Positions 1 to 9,179 of a stretch of DNA of 64,000 nucleotides are shown piece by piece. The position numbers and the translations under genes were made by a program. The notes beneath the pieces are model-generated. The model had not been told where the DNA came from and ran no database searches. It saw only the letters and a list, made by a program, of their open reading frames with translations. The stretch comes from Desulfosarcinaceae bacterium. Lineage in GTDB: Bacteria > Desulfobacterota > Desulfobacteria > Desulfobacterales > Desulfosarcinaceae. The stretch covers positions 48,968 through 112,967 of the forward strand of contig JASJCL010000020.1 of NCBI GenBank assembly GCA_030066015.1, given 5' to 3'. Within the stretch, counting starts at the first letter, position 1. Each line of letters begins with the position of its first letter.

Positions 1-209
1 GCGTCCGCGCTGGCGGTGCCGGGGTCATAGCCCGGGGGGGTGCCCTCGGCACTCCCCGGCCCCGTCGAATCGAGGATTGGTTGGTTCGACCCTATGCTGG
101 CGGCAACCGGTGCCGGTGGTTGGGCACCGGCGCAGATCGTCGCCGGCATCAGCCAGAGGAGCAGCGCCAGCGGCGGCGCGAGTCGTTCTATGTGCAAAGC
201 CCCTTTCAT
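1..209 (-). CDS. Exported protein of the moxR/DUF58 operon, N-terminal fragment
   Basis: This is a 5' fragment of about 69 codons whose 3' end lies beyond the left edge. Its ATG (209-207) overlaps the TGA of the DUF58 gene in an ATGA arrangement, so it is translationally coupled to it. The product begins MKGALHIERLAPP, followed by a hydrophobic stretch (LALLLWLMPATICAGA) that reads as a signal peptide, then a Pro/Gly-rich segment. In MoxR-DUF58 operons this position is usually taken by a DUF4381-, BatA- or BatD-like membrane-anchored protein, but the visible part is too short to tell which. Existence of the gene is well supported; its identity is inference from context only. Confidence 0.6.
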   Translation of the reverse strand, partial: MKGALHIERLAPPLALLLWLMPATICAGAQPPAPVAASIGSNQPILDSTGPGSAEGTPPGYDPGTASAD

Positions 210-1096
210 CGTTTGCGACGCTCCCGTATGCGAAAGTAGCGAACTAGGGCATCGGCCGCGTCCCCCGCGGTGCTCAGATCCACTGTGTCCATCTTGAGGC
301 TGGCCAGTTGGTCCTTGGTGGCCCTGCGGGCGTCCTGCTGAAGGCGCGCGAATGCGGCGCGACTGCGGGGATCGGCAGCGTCGAAGGTGAGCTGCCGGCC
401 GCTCTCCAGGTCCGCCAGAGCGACGAGTCCGCCCCGCGGCAGCACTACTTCTCCGGGATCGGACACCATCAGGGCGATGAGCTCATGGCGGCGCCCGCCG
501 GAGCGCAGCCGTCGCCGCAGGGCATCGTCCATGGCGGGGACGATGAAATCGGAGATGAGGAAACTGACGCTCTGTTTGCGGCATACGCGCCCCAGAAACC
601 CCACCGCCGTACCGATATCGGTCCCCCTGCCCGTCGGCCTGAAGCTGAAAATCTCGCGCAGCACCCGCCACACATGGGCGGACCCCTTTTTGGGAGGAAT
701 ATAGTGCTCCACCTGGTCGGTGAAGAGGATGGCGCCTACCTTGTCGTTGTTGCGAATGGCGTTGAAGGCCAGAATGGCCGCCGCCTCCGCGATGGTATCG
801 CGTTTGGTGGCCTGAGTGGTGCCGAATCGATTGGAGGCACTCAGGTCGATCAGGAGCATGACGATGAGTTCGCGCTCCTCCCGGTAGCGTTTGACGAAGG
901 GGCGCCCCAGGCGGGCGCTCACCTTCCAGTCGATGCGCTTCACCTCGTCGCCGGGCGTGTATTCACGCACCTCCTCGAACTCGATCCCGCTGCCCCGGAA
1001 CACTGAGCGGTACTGACCGGCCATGAGGGTGTTGACCTGGCGGCCGCTTTTAATGTGGACCTTTTTGATTTTGGCGATGATCTCTGGCGAGAGCAT
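206..1096 (-). CDS. DUF58 domain protein
   Basis: A 296-residue DUF58 protein, typical length for the family. The family hallmark EEVREYTPGD is at residues 41-50, followed by RIDWK near 54-58. A VWA-like strand with LLIDLSASN is at about 81-89, where the DxSxS-type metal site of VWA domains would lie. DUF58 proteins pair with MoxR AAA+ ATPases and VWA proteins in systems thought to chaperone or activate metalloenzymes or envelope complexes; the exact substrate here is unknown. The gene is 35 bp downstream of moxR and overlaps the next gene by 4 bp, so the three form one leftward operon. No transmembrane segment is evident, so a cytoplasmic location is likely. Confidence 0.9.
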   Translation of the reverse strand: MLSPEIIAKIKKVHIKSGRQVNTLMAGQYRSVFRGSGIEFEEVREYTPGDEVKRIDWKVSARLGRPFVKRYREERELIVMLLIDLSASNRFGTTQATKRDTIAEAAAILAFNAIRNNDKVGAILFTDQVEHYIPPKKGSAHVWRVLREIFSFRPTGRGTDIGTAVGFLGRVCRKQSVSFLISDFIVPAMDDALRRRLRSGGRRHELIALMVSDPGEVVLPRGGLVALADLESGRQLTFDAADPRSRAAFARLQQDARRATKDQLASLKMDTVDLSTAGDAADALVRYFRIRERRKR

Positions 1097-1131
1097 GTCG
1101 GGTAGACCTGATGGTTACGATGAGCTTTCGC

Positions 1132-2115
1132 TCAGGGTACGGGCACGGCCTCAAAGATGCTGGTAATGATCTCATCGGTGGTGAGATCTTCCGCTTCGGC
1201 CTCGTATGTCAGGAGGATGCGGTGACGCAGCACGTTCGGCGCCACGGTTTTCACGTCCTGGGGGGTCACGAAGGCGCGCCCCTGGAGAAAGGCATAGGCC
1301 CGCGCCGCCAGGCTGAGAAAGATGGTGGCCCGGGGCGAGGCGCCAAACTGGATGTAATTGGCGATATCGATGCCGTAGTCGGCCGGTTTTCGCGAGGCGA
1401 AGACCAGGTCGACGATGTAATCACGCAGCTTCTCGTCCATGTAGATGCTGCGGATCAGGCGGTGAATCTCATCCAATTCCCCGGGGGTCAGCACTCTACT
1501 GATCTGCGGATCGTCGGTGAACCCCACCCGCTGCATAATCTCCTTCTCCTCCGCCTTGTTGGGATAATCCATGAGGAGTTTGAGCATGAAGCGATCCACC
1601 TGTGCTTCGGGCAGCGGGTAGGTGCCCTCTTGTTCGATGGGGTTCTGGGTGGCCAGCACGAGGAAGGGGGGCGCCAAAGGGAAGGTGGCGTCGCCGATCG
1701 TGACCTGCGCCTCCTGCATCGCTTCCAGCAGTGCCGACTGCACCTTGGAGGGGGCCCGATTGATCTCGTCGGCGAGAATGATGTTGTTGAAGATCGGCCC
1801 CTTCTTTATCGTGAAATCGCCGGTTTTGGGGCGGTAGACTTCGGTGCCGATAAGGTCTGCCGGCAGAAGGTCGGGTGTGAACTGGATCCGTTTGAATTCC
1901 GCTTGCACCGTGTCGGCAAGGGCCTTGACGGCACTGGTTTTGGCAAGGCCGGGAACCCCTTCGATGAGGATGTGGCCCTTGGTGAAGAGGCCGATGAGGA
2001 GCCCCTCGACCAGCCCCTCCTGGCCCACCAGCAATTTGGCGATCTCCGCCTTGATGGCATTGACGCGGTGATGCTTGGCGACAATCTCTTCCCGGAGTGC
2101 TTCCAATGCTGTCAT
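1132..2115 (-). CDS. MoxR-family AAA+ ATPase
   Basis: A 327-residue MoxR-type AAA+ ATPase. Walker A is GVPGLAKT at residues 53-60 and Walker B is ILADEINR at 113-120; the ATQNP sensor-1 motif and the MoxR-type C-terminal lid follow. MoxR ATPases act as chaperone-like remodelers together with DUF58 and VWA partners, and both the DUF58 gene and a further exported protein follow immediately. The ATG at 2115 has an AAGG ribosome-binding site seven bases upstream. A sigma70-like promoter lies about 120 bp upstream on the same strand. This is the first gene of its operon. Confidence 0.93.
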   Translation of the reverse strand: MTALEALREEIVAKHHRVNAIKAEIAKLLVGQEGLVEGLLIGLFTKGHILIEGVPGLAKTSAVKALADTVQAEFKRIQFTPDLLPADLIGTEVYRPKTGDFTIKKGPIFNNIILADEINRAPSKVQSALLEAMQEAQVTIGDATFPLAPPFLVLATQNPIEQEGTYPLPEAQVDRFMLKLLMDYPNKAEEKEIMQRVGFTDDPQISRVLTPGELDEIHRLIRSIYMDEKLRDYIVDLVFASRKPADYGIDIANYIQFGASPRATIFLSLAARAYAFLQGRAFVTPQDVKTVAPNVLRHRILLTYEAEAEDLTTDEIITSIFEAVPVP

Positions 2116-2239
2116 CGATCAACCTTCGTCCTGCGTTTGCGCTGAGACCCATTGCGAAACGGGCGGACACCCGGCAGGGCCGGTGCGAACGTGGTGGTCA
2201 CATGTTGCACAGGGGTGATACGGGGAAATTTGAGATGGG

Positions 2240-2268
2240 AGAATATGCGCCTCGCCAGATCTTGTCAA
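2240..2268 (-). promoter_or_regulatory. Sigma70-type promoter of the moxR operon
   Basis: Read on the minus strand, a perfect -35 box TTGACA (2268-2263) is separated by exactly 17 bp from a -10 box TATTCT (2245-2240, four of six consensus bases). It points at moxR, predicting an untranslated leader of about 115 nt. The divergent gene on the plus strand has no equally good promoter in the same interval. Confidence 0.6.
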
Positions 2269-2349
2269 GATGACCGCGGGACCCGCTATCGGCCGATTTA
2301 TCGCTTGCATGGTGCGCGCGATCCGGTTATGAACGGTGTCACTGTCTGA

Positions 2350-3432
2350 ATGGCTGTTCATTTTCAACCGTTCATCATCATCCGGGTCGAGATGAGACAA
2401 CGCCCTGCACTGCAGCCCGCTAAGCCCGCCATCGCCATAGGCGCCATCGCCGATCGCATCGCCCGCACACAATTGGCGAGCGGCGCGATTCCGTGGTCCG
2501 AGGGAGACAAAACCGACCCCTGGGACCATGTGGAATCGACCATGGGTCTGGCCGTGGCCGGCCGAACGGCAGCGGCGCGGCGGGCCTTCCAATGGCTGCG
2601 GGAGATGCAGCTGCCCGATGGCAGCTGGTATGCCGGTTACAAAATCGACGGCCCCTCTGACAAGACCCGCGAAACCAACATGGCCGCCTATGTGGCGGTG
2701 GGGCTTTGGCAATACTACCTGATCACCGGCGACCTCGCGCTGCTGGAGGTGATGTGGCCCACCCTGCAGCGGGCCATCGACTTCGCTCTGCGTCTCCAGA
2801 CCGGCGAGGGGGAGATCTATTGGGCCATCAGCCCCGAGGGGCGGGTGGACAAGATGGCGCTGCTCACTGGCTGCAGTTCCATCTATATGAGTCTGAAATG
2901 CGCCATCGCTGTGGGTCGCCTGCTGGGGCGGGTGCCGACCGCCTGGCAATGTGGTCTGTCGCGTCTGGGCGAAGCCCTCCAAAATAAACCCCACCGCTTC
3001 AACATGACCAAAGCGCGTTTCTCCATGGATTGGTTCTACCCCATTCTCTGCGGTGTGGTGAAAGGGGAGGCGGCCCGTATGCGCATCGACCGCGGCTGGA
3101 AAAAGTTCGTTGTGGAGGGGCTTGGCGTCCGTTGTGTATCGGATCAGCCCTGGGTGACCATCGCCGAGAGCAGCGAGCTGGTGTTGACCCTGGCCGCCAT
3201 GGGCAACAGCGATCTGGCACGCATCGTCTTCAATTGGACCTGCGACCACACATATGGGGACGGCACTTTCTGGTGCGGCTTCACTTTTCCCGACATGATC
3301 ATCTGGCCGGAGGAGAAAATCGCTTGGACCAATGCCGTCGTGCTCCTCGCTGCCGACGCCCTCTATGGACTGACGCCGGCCGCTGAGCTGTTCAGCCATC
3401 GCTTCTGGGATGAGATGGGTATCGGCATCTAA
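2350..3432 (+). CDS. Prenyltransferase/terpenoid-cyclase-fold (alpha-barrel) protein
   Basis: A 360-residue protein (346 if started at the in-frame ATG at 2392; neither start has a strong ribosome-binding site). Features include SGAIPW near residue 44, DPWDHVE near 56, WLREMQLPDGSW near 83, and repeated aromatic helices, resembling the alpha/alpha-barrel proteins annotated as 'prenyltransferase' in actinobacteria and some delta-proteobacteria. Squalene-hopene cyclases and six-hairpin glycosidases share the fold. The typical DxDD cyclase motif is not visible, so the reaction cannot be named. No signal peptide is seen, so it is likely cytoplasmic. A hexapeptide acetyltransferase follows 11 bp downstream, which suggests joint work on a glycan or lipid precursor. 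Confidence 0.72.
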   Translation: MAVHFQPFIIIRVEMRQRPALQPAKPAIAIGAIADRIARTQLASGAIPWSEGDKTDPWDHVESTMGLAVAGRTAAARRAFQWLREMQLPDGSWYAGYKIDGPSDKTRETNMAAYVAVGLWQYYLITGDLALLEVMWPTLQRAIDFALRLQTGEGEIYWAISPEGRVDKMALLTGCSSIYMSLKCAIAVGRLLGRVPTAWQCGLSRLGEALQNKPHRFNMTKARFSMDWFYPILCGVVKGEAARMRIDRGWKKFVVEGLGVRCVSDQPWVTIAESSELVLTLAAMGNSDLARIVFNWTCDHTYGDGTFWCGFTFPDMIIWPEEKIAWTNAVVLLAADALYGLTPAAELFSHRFWDEMGIGI

Positions 3433-3443
3433 GGAGTGCCTAC

Positions 3444-4163
3444 ATGCGCAAAGATCATCGCCCCTGGGCGATCAAACGCGCCTTCATCAAACTGGAAAAA
3501 CACTACACGCGTCACTTCATTGCGCCGCAGCTGACACGCCTTGGCCGAGGAGACCGGTTTATGCGGCCCTGGCATGTGAAGCTTTTCGGTGCCCCCATCG
3601 AAATCGGCCGCTGCGCGACAGTGATCGCCGCTTCGGACGCCAAGGTGCGGCTTTCCGTCTGGCCCCAGGCGGTCGGCCAGGGGCGCATCGCCATCGGCGA
3701 CTATGGTCTGCTCTGTCCCGGCGTACGCGTCAGCTCGGCCTGCGCCGTCACCATCGGCAACAATTGCATGCTGGCCAACGGGGTTTATGTCACCGACAGC
3801 GATTGGCACGATATCTACAACCGTCTGGCCATGGGGCGGGCCGAAGCGGTGAGCGTCGGGGACAATGTCTGGATCGGTGACGGGGCAACCGTTTGCAAAG
3901 GGGTCCAGATCGGTGAGAACAGCATTATTGGGGCCGGCAGCGTGGTGGTGCGCGAAATTCCCGCCAACTCGGTGGCGGCGGGCAACCCCGCCCGGGTGGT
4001 CAAAACGCTGGACACGACCAATGCTTTCGTCACCCGCCAAAGCTGGTTCGACCAGGCCCACAACCTGGCAGACGAATTCAAGGCCTGGGACCAGGCGCTC
4101 CTGAATGGCAACTCGCTTTTGGGGTGGCTGCGGGCCAGCCTCTTTCCCACCCGGGATGATTGA
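3444..4163 (+). CDS. Hexapeptide-repeat (LbH) acyltransferase
   Basis: A 239-residue left-handed beta-helix acyltransferase. Hexapeptide repeats run from about residue 55 to 175, including AVTIGNNCMLANGVYV, VGDNVWIGDGATV and IGENSIIGAGSVV. The closing NPARVVK at 181-187 is the usual end of the CoA-binding coil in the LacA/WbbJ-type O-acetyltransferases. It probably transfers an acetyl group from acetyl-CoA to a sugar. The start has an AAGGAG site 11 bp after the upstream gene's stop, so the two are co-transcribed. The extra N-terminal 50 residues are basic and not clearly assigned. The substrate is not predictable from sequence. Confidence 0.85.
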   Translation: MRKDHRPWAIKRAFIKLEKHYTRHFIAPQLTRLGRGDRFMRPWHVKLFGAPIEIGRCATVIAASDAKVRLSVWPQAVGQGRIAIGDYGLLCPGVRVSSACAVTIGNNCMLANGVYVTDSDWHDIYNRLAMGRAEAVSVGDNVWIGDGATVCKGVQIGENSIIGAGSVVVREIPANSVAAGNPARVVKTLDTTNAFVTRQSWFDQAHNLADEFKAWDQALLNGNSLLGWLRASLFPTRDD

Positions 4164-4174
4164 TCCTCTCCAGT

Positions 4175-5332
4175 TCAGGCCGCACCGGTCGAAGGGCCGC
4201 GCTGCCTCCAGATAAGGGCGCCCCCCAGAAAGGCGGCGACGCTGCTGGCCAAAAAAAGGTCGCGGGTTCCCCCCAGAAGCTCATATCCCCAACCGCTCAG
4301 AAAGAATCCCACCATTAACCCCAGGCCATAGGTAACGGCGTTGTTGATGGCCTGGCCGAGGGTTTTCACCTCGGGGGGCGACAGCTGGTCGATGTACAGG
4401 ATGCTGGCGATGTGGAAGCTGCCGTAGGTAAATGCGTGCAGTACCTGGACGGCCAGGAGGCCGGGAGCCGAGGTGACCTGCCATAGCAGCAACCAGCGAA
4501 CAATGGCCATGACGAAAGAGAACCGCAGCACACCGGGATAGGAAAACGCGCTCAGGATCCGGTCGGAATTGAGCATGACGAAGATCTCGGCGGTGGCCGC
4601 CAGCGCCCAGGAAGCTCCGATGAGGCTGCGGGGCATGCCCAATTCCTCTAGGTGAATGGAGAAGAATCCATAATATGCGCCATGACTGACCAGCATGAGG
4701 AAGGCCGCGGTGAGAAAGACGATCACCCGCGGTCGCAGCAGGTGGCGAAAGCCAGTGCCGAAACGGCGACCGCCGCTGGCCGGGCTTGCCGGTATCCAGA
4801 GGGCCATGAGCGATTGGATGACAAGGCCTGCCAGGATGAGAATGACGACCCAGCGCAGGGGCTGTTCCTCGAGGAAACGTCCCAGCACCAGGACCACCAG
4901 GATAAAGGCCAGGGAACCCCAGACGCGCATGCGGCCATAGCGCCGTTTTTCAGGGCCCAGGGTGTCCATGGTAAAGGCCTCCAGGAAGGAGACCAGCGGC
5001 GCGTAGAAGATGGTGAATGCCACCATGACCGCCGCCATGGCGCCGAAACTGTGCACTCCCAAGACAAGGCTCCAAGACAGGGCGCTGACCACATTGCAGA
5101 GGATGAAGAGTCCCCGCCGGGCCTGGAAGCGGTCCGCCAGGGCACCCCAGGCCAGTGGCAGCAGGACCAGTACCACGGAGCGCAGTGCCGAGAGGGCACC
5201 GATTTGCGTGCCGCTAAAGCCCAGATGATAACAGTAGAGATTGAAATAGGGTAGAAAGATGCCAACGCCGCCGAAGTAGACAAAGTACTGGGCAGCCAGA
5301 ATGCGACGGGTTGCGGTGGCGGGTGGATGCAT
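4175..5332 (-). CDS. MFS transporter, HcaT/PPP-like
   Basis: A 385-residue inner-membrane protein with roughly 12 hydrophobic segments. The MFS motif A between helices 2 and 3 is present as GALADRFQARRG. The N-terminus (YFVYFGGVGIFLPYFNLY) resembles the MFS_1_like group, which includes the phenylpropionate transporter HcaT and nucleoside permeases. The substrate cannot be assigned. The gene is convergent with the acetyltransferase gene, ending 12 bp from it, so it is not in that operon. Direction of transport is unknown. Confidence 0.85.
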   Translation of the reverse strand: MHPPATATRRILAAQYFVYFGGVGIFLPYFNLYCYHLGFSGTQIGALSALRSVVLVLLPLAWGALADRFQARRGLFILCNVVSALSWSLVLGVHSFGAMAAVMVAFTIFYAPLVSFLEAFTMDTLGPEKRRYGRMRVWGSLAFILVVLVLGRFLEEQPLRWVVILILAGLVIQSLMALWIPASPASGGRRFGTGFRHLLRPRVIVFLTAAFLMLVSHGAYYGFFSIHLEELGMPRSLIGASWALAATAEIFVMLNSDRILSAFSYPGVLRFSFVMAIVRWLLLWQVTSAPGLLAVQVLHAFTYGSFHIASILYIDQLSPPEVKTLGQAINNAVTYGLGLMVGFFLSGWGYELLGGTRDLFLASSVAAFLGGALIWRQRGPSTGAA

Positions 5333-5465
5333 GGGGCGCCACCATAGTGGAAAAGGGGGGCAGACGCAATGTATCGGTGGACCGGTTTTTCACTTCACCA
5401 CATCACCAGAGACATCGGACTCGCCCCACTAGCGGGTTGGCCCCTCTGTGAACAAGTGACCGGAA

Positions 5466-5915
5466 TCAGTCGATGTTTACCTTCACCTGACGGGGAAGAT
5501 CCTCCTCGGGGTGGGGCAGGCTGACCTTGAGGACGCCGTCTTTGAAGGTGGCTTTGATCTTTTCCGGACTGATGGGCGCCTGGAGCGTGAACGCTCGCAG
5601 GAAACTGCCGCAGGTTCGTTCGCGTCTGTAGTAACGGCTCTCGGGTATGTCGGGATCTTCCCTGCGTTCGCCGCTCAGGGTCAGCAGATTGTCCTTGACC
5701 TCCACCGATACATCCTCTTTGCGGACGCCGGGAAGGTCCACCTTTAGAATAACGCCGCTCTCAACCTCGTAGATGTCGACGTCGGGGCGCCATGCACATA
5801 TCGCCATATCGTCTTCAACCCGTTGAGAGTGGGGGAAGGAGTCTTCGAAAAGGCGGTTGATGCGTTCCTGCAAGGTGGCCACGTTGCGGAAAGGATCCCA
5901 TTTGACCAGCGGCAT
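5466..5915 (-). CDS. Small heat shock protein, Hsp20 family
   Basis: A 149-residue alpha-crystallin-domain chaperone that holds unfolding proteins for refolding. The start at 5915 is chosen because AGGAGG lies seven bases upstream; the longer reading frame to 5972 lacks such a site. The N-terminal MPLVKWDPFR is typical of the class. The alpha-crystallin domain spans about 43-149, with VDLPGVRKEDV near 59-69 and FKDGVLKVSLP at 124-134. A C-terminal IxI motif is not obvious. It is divergent from a second hsp20 gene, and lon follows that one, so this is a proteostasis cluster. A consensus sigma70 promoter, not a sigma32 one, is seen upstream. Confidence 0.93.
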   Translation of the reverse strand: MPLVKWDPFRNVATLQERINRLFEDSFPHSQRVEDDMAICAWRPDVDIYEVESGVILKVDLPGVRKEDVSVEVKDNLLTLSGERREDPDIPESRYYRRERTCGSFLRAFTLQAPISPEKIKATFKDGVLKVSLPHPEEDLPRQVKVNID

Positions 5916-6032
5916 GAGCGACCTCCTGATGTGGGTGTCTGCCGAACAGCAGCCACCATCCCCATTGGACACGCGTTGCCACGGTCGGCGTGCAGTGGAT
6001 AGTGGGCGGCTTGGGCGAGGTGGTGTCCCCTC

Positions 6033-6060
6033 ATTTTAAGCACCGCTGATGGCATGTCAA
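6033..6060 (-). promoter_or_regulatory. Sigma70-type promoter upstream of the leftward hsp20
   Basis: On the minus strand a perfect TTGACA (6060-6055) is followed after 16 bp by TAAAAT (6038-6033, five of six consensus bases). The predicted start lies near 6025, leaving about 110 nt of leader before the ATG at 5915. No CCCCAT-type sigma32 -10 box accompanies it. Confidence 0.55.
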
Positions 6061-6200
6061 CCGGGCCGAGGCGGGGGTTGATACATGAGGGCTATGCCCA
6101 GAAAATAGCCTAATAACAGGCACTTTCACCTCAACGTCATCCGTACCCATCCTTTACAAAACCGGCCACCGGTGTTACCTTGAGCCCGGTCAAGCGCTCC

Positions 6201-6275
6201 TTCGACTGCGGGGCCCCCTAACCGTCGTTGCGACGGGGTGGCCCGTAATCCTTCTCTCATCCCCCAGGAGTCGAG
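6201..6275 (+). promoter_or_regulatory. Candidate RNA thermometer in the 5' leader of the rightward hsp20
   Basis: A perfect 6-bp hairpin, CCGTCG-TTG-CGACGG, sits at 6222-6236. Flanking it, TTCGACT (6201-6207) can pair with AGTCGAG (6269-6275; seven pairs, one G-U), which overlaps the AG end of the AGGAG ribosome-binding site before the ATG at 6279. Together they would form a stem that partly hides the Shine-Dalgarno sequence. Small heat shock mRNAs often carry such thermometers, but this is not a recognisable ROSE or fourU element, so the role is inference. Confidence 0.3.
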
Positions 6276-6278
6276 AAT

Positions 6279-6731
6279 ATGGACTATATCAAGATCCGGT
6301 TCGGCAGCGACTTCGATCCCATCGGTTCGCGCATCGAAAAAACGATTGAGGACATCTTCAGACCCCGTCCCATCAGCCCCATGTTCTCATCCCGGGAGCA
6401 TTGCTGGACACCCCAGATGGACATTTACGACACTCCGCAGCAACTGATCGTACGCGCTGAATTGGCAGGTGTCGACAAGGATGATCTGGAAATTGAGATC
6501 AACTCCAAGGCCATCCGGATCCACGGTCATCGCAGGGAGTTGCCACGGGTTCCCGATTCCAGTTATCGCCTGGCCGAAATTCAATATGGCCGTTTCGAGC
6601 GGATCATCTACCTGCCATCTCCCGTAGACACCGAAGTTGTATCCTCCAACTACACCGACGGTTTCCTGGAACTACGGCTTGCCAAACGGCCCCAGGATCT
6701 GACCTTCAGTGTGCCCATCACCGAAGAGTAA
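6279..6731 (+). CDS. Small heat shock protein, Hsp20 family (second copy)
   Basis: A 150-residue Hsp20 protein, clearly paralogous to but diverged from the leftward copy. The alpha-crystallin domain spans about 43-148, with AELAGVDKDDLEIEI near 60-74 and NYTDGFLELRL near 124-134. The start has AGGAG four bases upstream of the spacer. It lies about 90 bp before lon and may be co-transcribed with it, pairing a holdase with a protease for damaged proteins. Its leader can fold over the ribosome-binding site (see 6201-6275). Two Hsp20 copies in opposite orientation suggest hetero-oligomers or different stress responses. Confidence 0.93.
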   Translation: MDYIKIRFGSDFDPIGSRIEKTIEDIFRPRPISPMFSSREHCWTPQMDIYDTPQQLIVRAELAGVDKDDLEIEINSKAIRIHGHRRELPRVPDSSYRLAEIQYGRFERIIYLPSPVDTEVVSSNYTDGFLELRLAKRPQDLTFSVPITEE

Positions 6732-6823
6732 CCCACTAGACGAACGATATCTCGCCAGGGCGCGCGATCCCCGACGGTGAGTCAACCGCGTTCCCATAAA
6801 TGCCGCACTTCATGGAGGCCTTC

Positions 6824-9178
6824 ATGCCGGAAGCAAATACCCAGACTGCACCTGTGGATACAGATAACATGCCGGAAATGCTACCGGTATTACCACTGTA
6901 CGACGCTGCCCTATTTCCCAAAATGGTTCTGCCGCTGGTGGTGATGCAGAGCGAATCGATTCAGCTCATCGACGAAGCCATGGCCAAAGACCGCATCATC
7001 GGGCTGCTGGTATCCAACAAACAGGACAATGTGCAGCCCGATCCCGCCACTGACCTTGCCGAGGTGGGCTGCAGTGCCCTCATCCTCAAAATGGCCAAAT
7101 CGGAAGACAATAAGGCCCAGCTGCTGGTCCAAGGTCTGGGACGCTTTAGGACCGAAGGCTTTATCGACGGTAAATCCTATCTTCAGGCGCGGGTGACCCA
7201 TCTCGAGGACGACGAGTCCAAAAGCAACGAGATCGAAGCCCTCATGGCCAACGTCATCAAACAGTTCACCCGCATCGTGGAGCTGTCGCCCGGATTGCCC
7301 CAGGAGATCGGTGCGATGGCCAATAGTATCAAGGAACCGGGCACGCTGGCCGACATGGTCGCCTCCACAATCAACTCCAGTACCGAGGAGAAGCAGTCGG
7401 TACTGGAGAGCCTCGACGTGATGAAACGCCTCAAGCGTGTCACCCAACTGGTGACCCATCAGCTGGACATCCTCGAACTGGGGCACAAGATCCAGAACCA
7501 GGTCAAAGGAGATATGGACAAACGCCAGCGGGAGTACTATCTGCGCCAGCAGCTCAAGGCGATCAAAGAGGAACTCGGCGAGACCGATGAATCCAGTGTG
7601 GAGGTGGACGAGTACCGCGCCAAGATTGAGCAGGGCGACCTCCCCGAAGAGGCGGTCAAGGAGGCTGAGCGCGAACTGGAACGCCTGGCCAAGATGCACC
7701 CATCATCCGCCGAGTACACCGTGGCGTCGACCTACCTGGACTGGCTCACCGAGCTGCCGTGGAGTGAATCGACAGCGGATAATCTGGACATCAAGAAGGC
7801 CCGCAAGGTGCTCGACGACGACCATTTCGGCTTGGAGAAAGCCAAAAAGCGGATTATCGAATATCTGGCGGTGCGCAAACTCAAACCAGACTCCAAAGGG
7901 CCCATCCTCTGCTTTGCCGGTCCGCCGGGAACCGGCAAGACCAGTCTCGGCAATTCCATCGCGCGGGCCCTCGGGCGGAATTTTCACCGCATCTCCTTGG
8001 GCGGCGTGCGCGATGAGGCCGAAATCCGGGGCCATCGCCGAACTTACGTGGGCGCCCTACCGGGGCGCATCATTCAGGGGATCCGGCGGGCGGGATCCAA
8101 CAATCCGGTGTTTATGCTGGATGAGATCGACAAGGTGGGCAGCGATTTTCGCGGCGACCCCTCTTCGGCCCTTCTGGAAGTCCTCGATCCGGAGCAGAAT
8201 TTCTCCTTTTCAGATCACTATCTCGACGTGCCCTTTGATCTTTCAAAGGTGATGTTTATCTGCACCGCCAATGTTCTCGACAACATTCCTTCGGCCCTGC
8301 GGGATCGCATGGAGGTGCTCCAGCTACTGGGCTACACCGAAGACGAGAAGGTTAAAATCGCCAACCGGTACCTGATCCCGCGGCAGCGCCGGGCCCATGG
8401 TCTCAAATCGGACCAGATCAACATCACCCGGGGCGCCGTGCGGCGCATCATCTCCGGATATACCCGCGAGGCCGGTCTCCGCAACCTGGAGCGCGAAATC
8501 GCCAATATTTGCCGCGGTGTGGCGGCCGGAATCGCCTCGGAAGAGATCGAAAAGGCGGTGGTCAAGGTGGTCAACGTGGCCAAGTATCTCGGCCCGGTCC
8601 GCTTCACGGCCGAATCCAAGGCCCGCCGTATCATCCCCGGCATCGCCATGGGGCTGGCCTGGACCCCTGTCGGCGGCGACCTGCTCTTCATCGAGGCCAC
8701 CGCCATGCCGGGCAAAAAGGGCCTTACGCTGACGGGTCAGCTGGGCGACGTGATGAAGGAGTCTGCCGCTGCCGCGATGAGCTGGATTCGGTCTCATACA
8801 AAGCCGCTGAGCATCGACAACGACTTCTTCGACAACAACGATATTCACATTCACGTGCCCGCCGGCGCCATCCCCAAAGACGGTCCCTCGGCGGGCGTAA
8901 CCATGCTCACCGCCCTGGTCTCCCTGATCACCAACACGCGAATTCACAAGGATCTTGCCATGACGGGCGAGATCACCCTGCGGGGACAGGTGCTGCCCGT
9001 TGGCGGTATCAAAGAGAAAGTATTGGCCGCGCACCGGGCCGGGATCAAGACCATCATTCTGCCCAAGTGGAATGAGAAGGACCTGGTGGATATCCCCAAA
9101 AAAGTTCAGCGGGAGGTTGAATTCCACTTCGTCGATCAAATGCAGGATGTACTCAAGCTCGCGATAAAGGCCGATTGA
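6824..9178 (+). CDS. lon: ATP-dependent endopeptidase La
   Basis: A 784-residue LonA protease that degrades misfolded and regulatory proteins in the cytoplasm. The start at 6824 is preferred because GGAGG lies five bases upstream; upstream in-frame ATGs at 6800 and 6812 lack one. The LAN substrate-binding domain covers about the first 200 residues and a coiled coil follows. The AAA+ module has Walker A GPPGTGKT at about 366-373. The protease domain carries the catalytic dyad, Ser about 689 in [10 protein letters not shown] and Lys about 730 in GGIKEKVLA. Length and domain order are normal. The rlpA gene starts two bases after the stop. Confidence 0.97.
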   Translation: MPEANTQTAPVDTDNMPEMLPVLPLYDAALFPKMVLPLVVMQSESIQLIDEAMAKDRIIGLLVSNKQDNVQPDPATDLAEVGCSALILKMAKSEDNKAQLLVQGLGRFRTEGFIDGKSYLQARVTHLEDDESKSNEIEALMANVIKQFTRIVELSPGLPQEIGAMANSIKEPGTLADMVASTINSSTEEKQSVLESLDVMKRLKRVTQLVTHQLDILELGHKIQNQVKGDMDKRQREYYLRQQLKAIKEELGETDESSVEVDEYRAKIEQGDLPEEAVKEAERELERLAKMHPSSAEYTVASTYLDWLTELPWSESTADNLDIKKARKVLDDDHFGLEKAKKRIIEYLAVRKLKPDSKGPILCFAGPPGTGKTSLGNSIARALGRNFHRISLGGVRDEAEIRGHRRTYVGALPGRIIQGIRRAGSNNPVFMLDEIDKVGSDFRGDPSSALLEVLDPEQNFSFSDHYLDVPFDLSKVMFICTANVLDNIPSALRDRMEVLQLLGYTEDEKVKIANRYLIPRQRRAHGLKSDQINITRGAVRRIISGYTREAGLRNLEREIANICRGVAAGIASEEIEKAVVKVVNVAKYLGPVRFTAESKARRIIPGIAMGLAWTPVGGDLLFIEATAMPGKKGLTLTGQLGDVMKESAAAAMSWIRSHTKPLSIDNDFFDNNDIHIHVPAGAIPKDGPSAGVTMLTALVSLITNTRIHKDLAMTGEITLRGQVLPVGGIKEKVLAAHRAGIKTIILPKWNEKDLVDIPKKVQREVEFHFVDQMQDVLKLAIKAD

Positions 9179-9179
9179 G

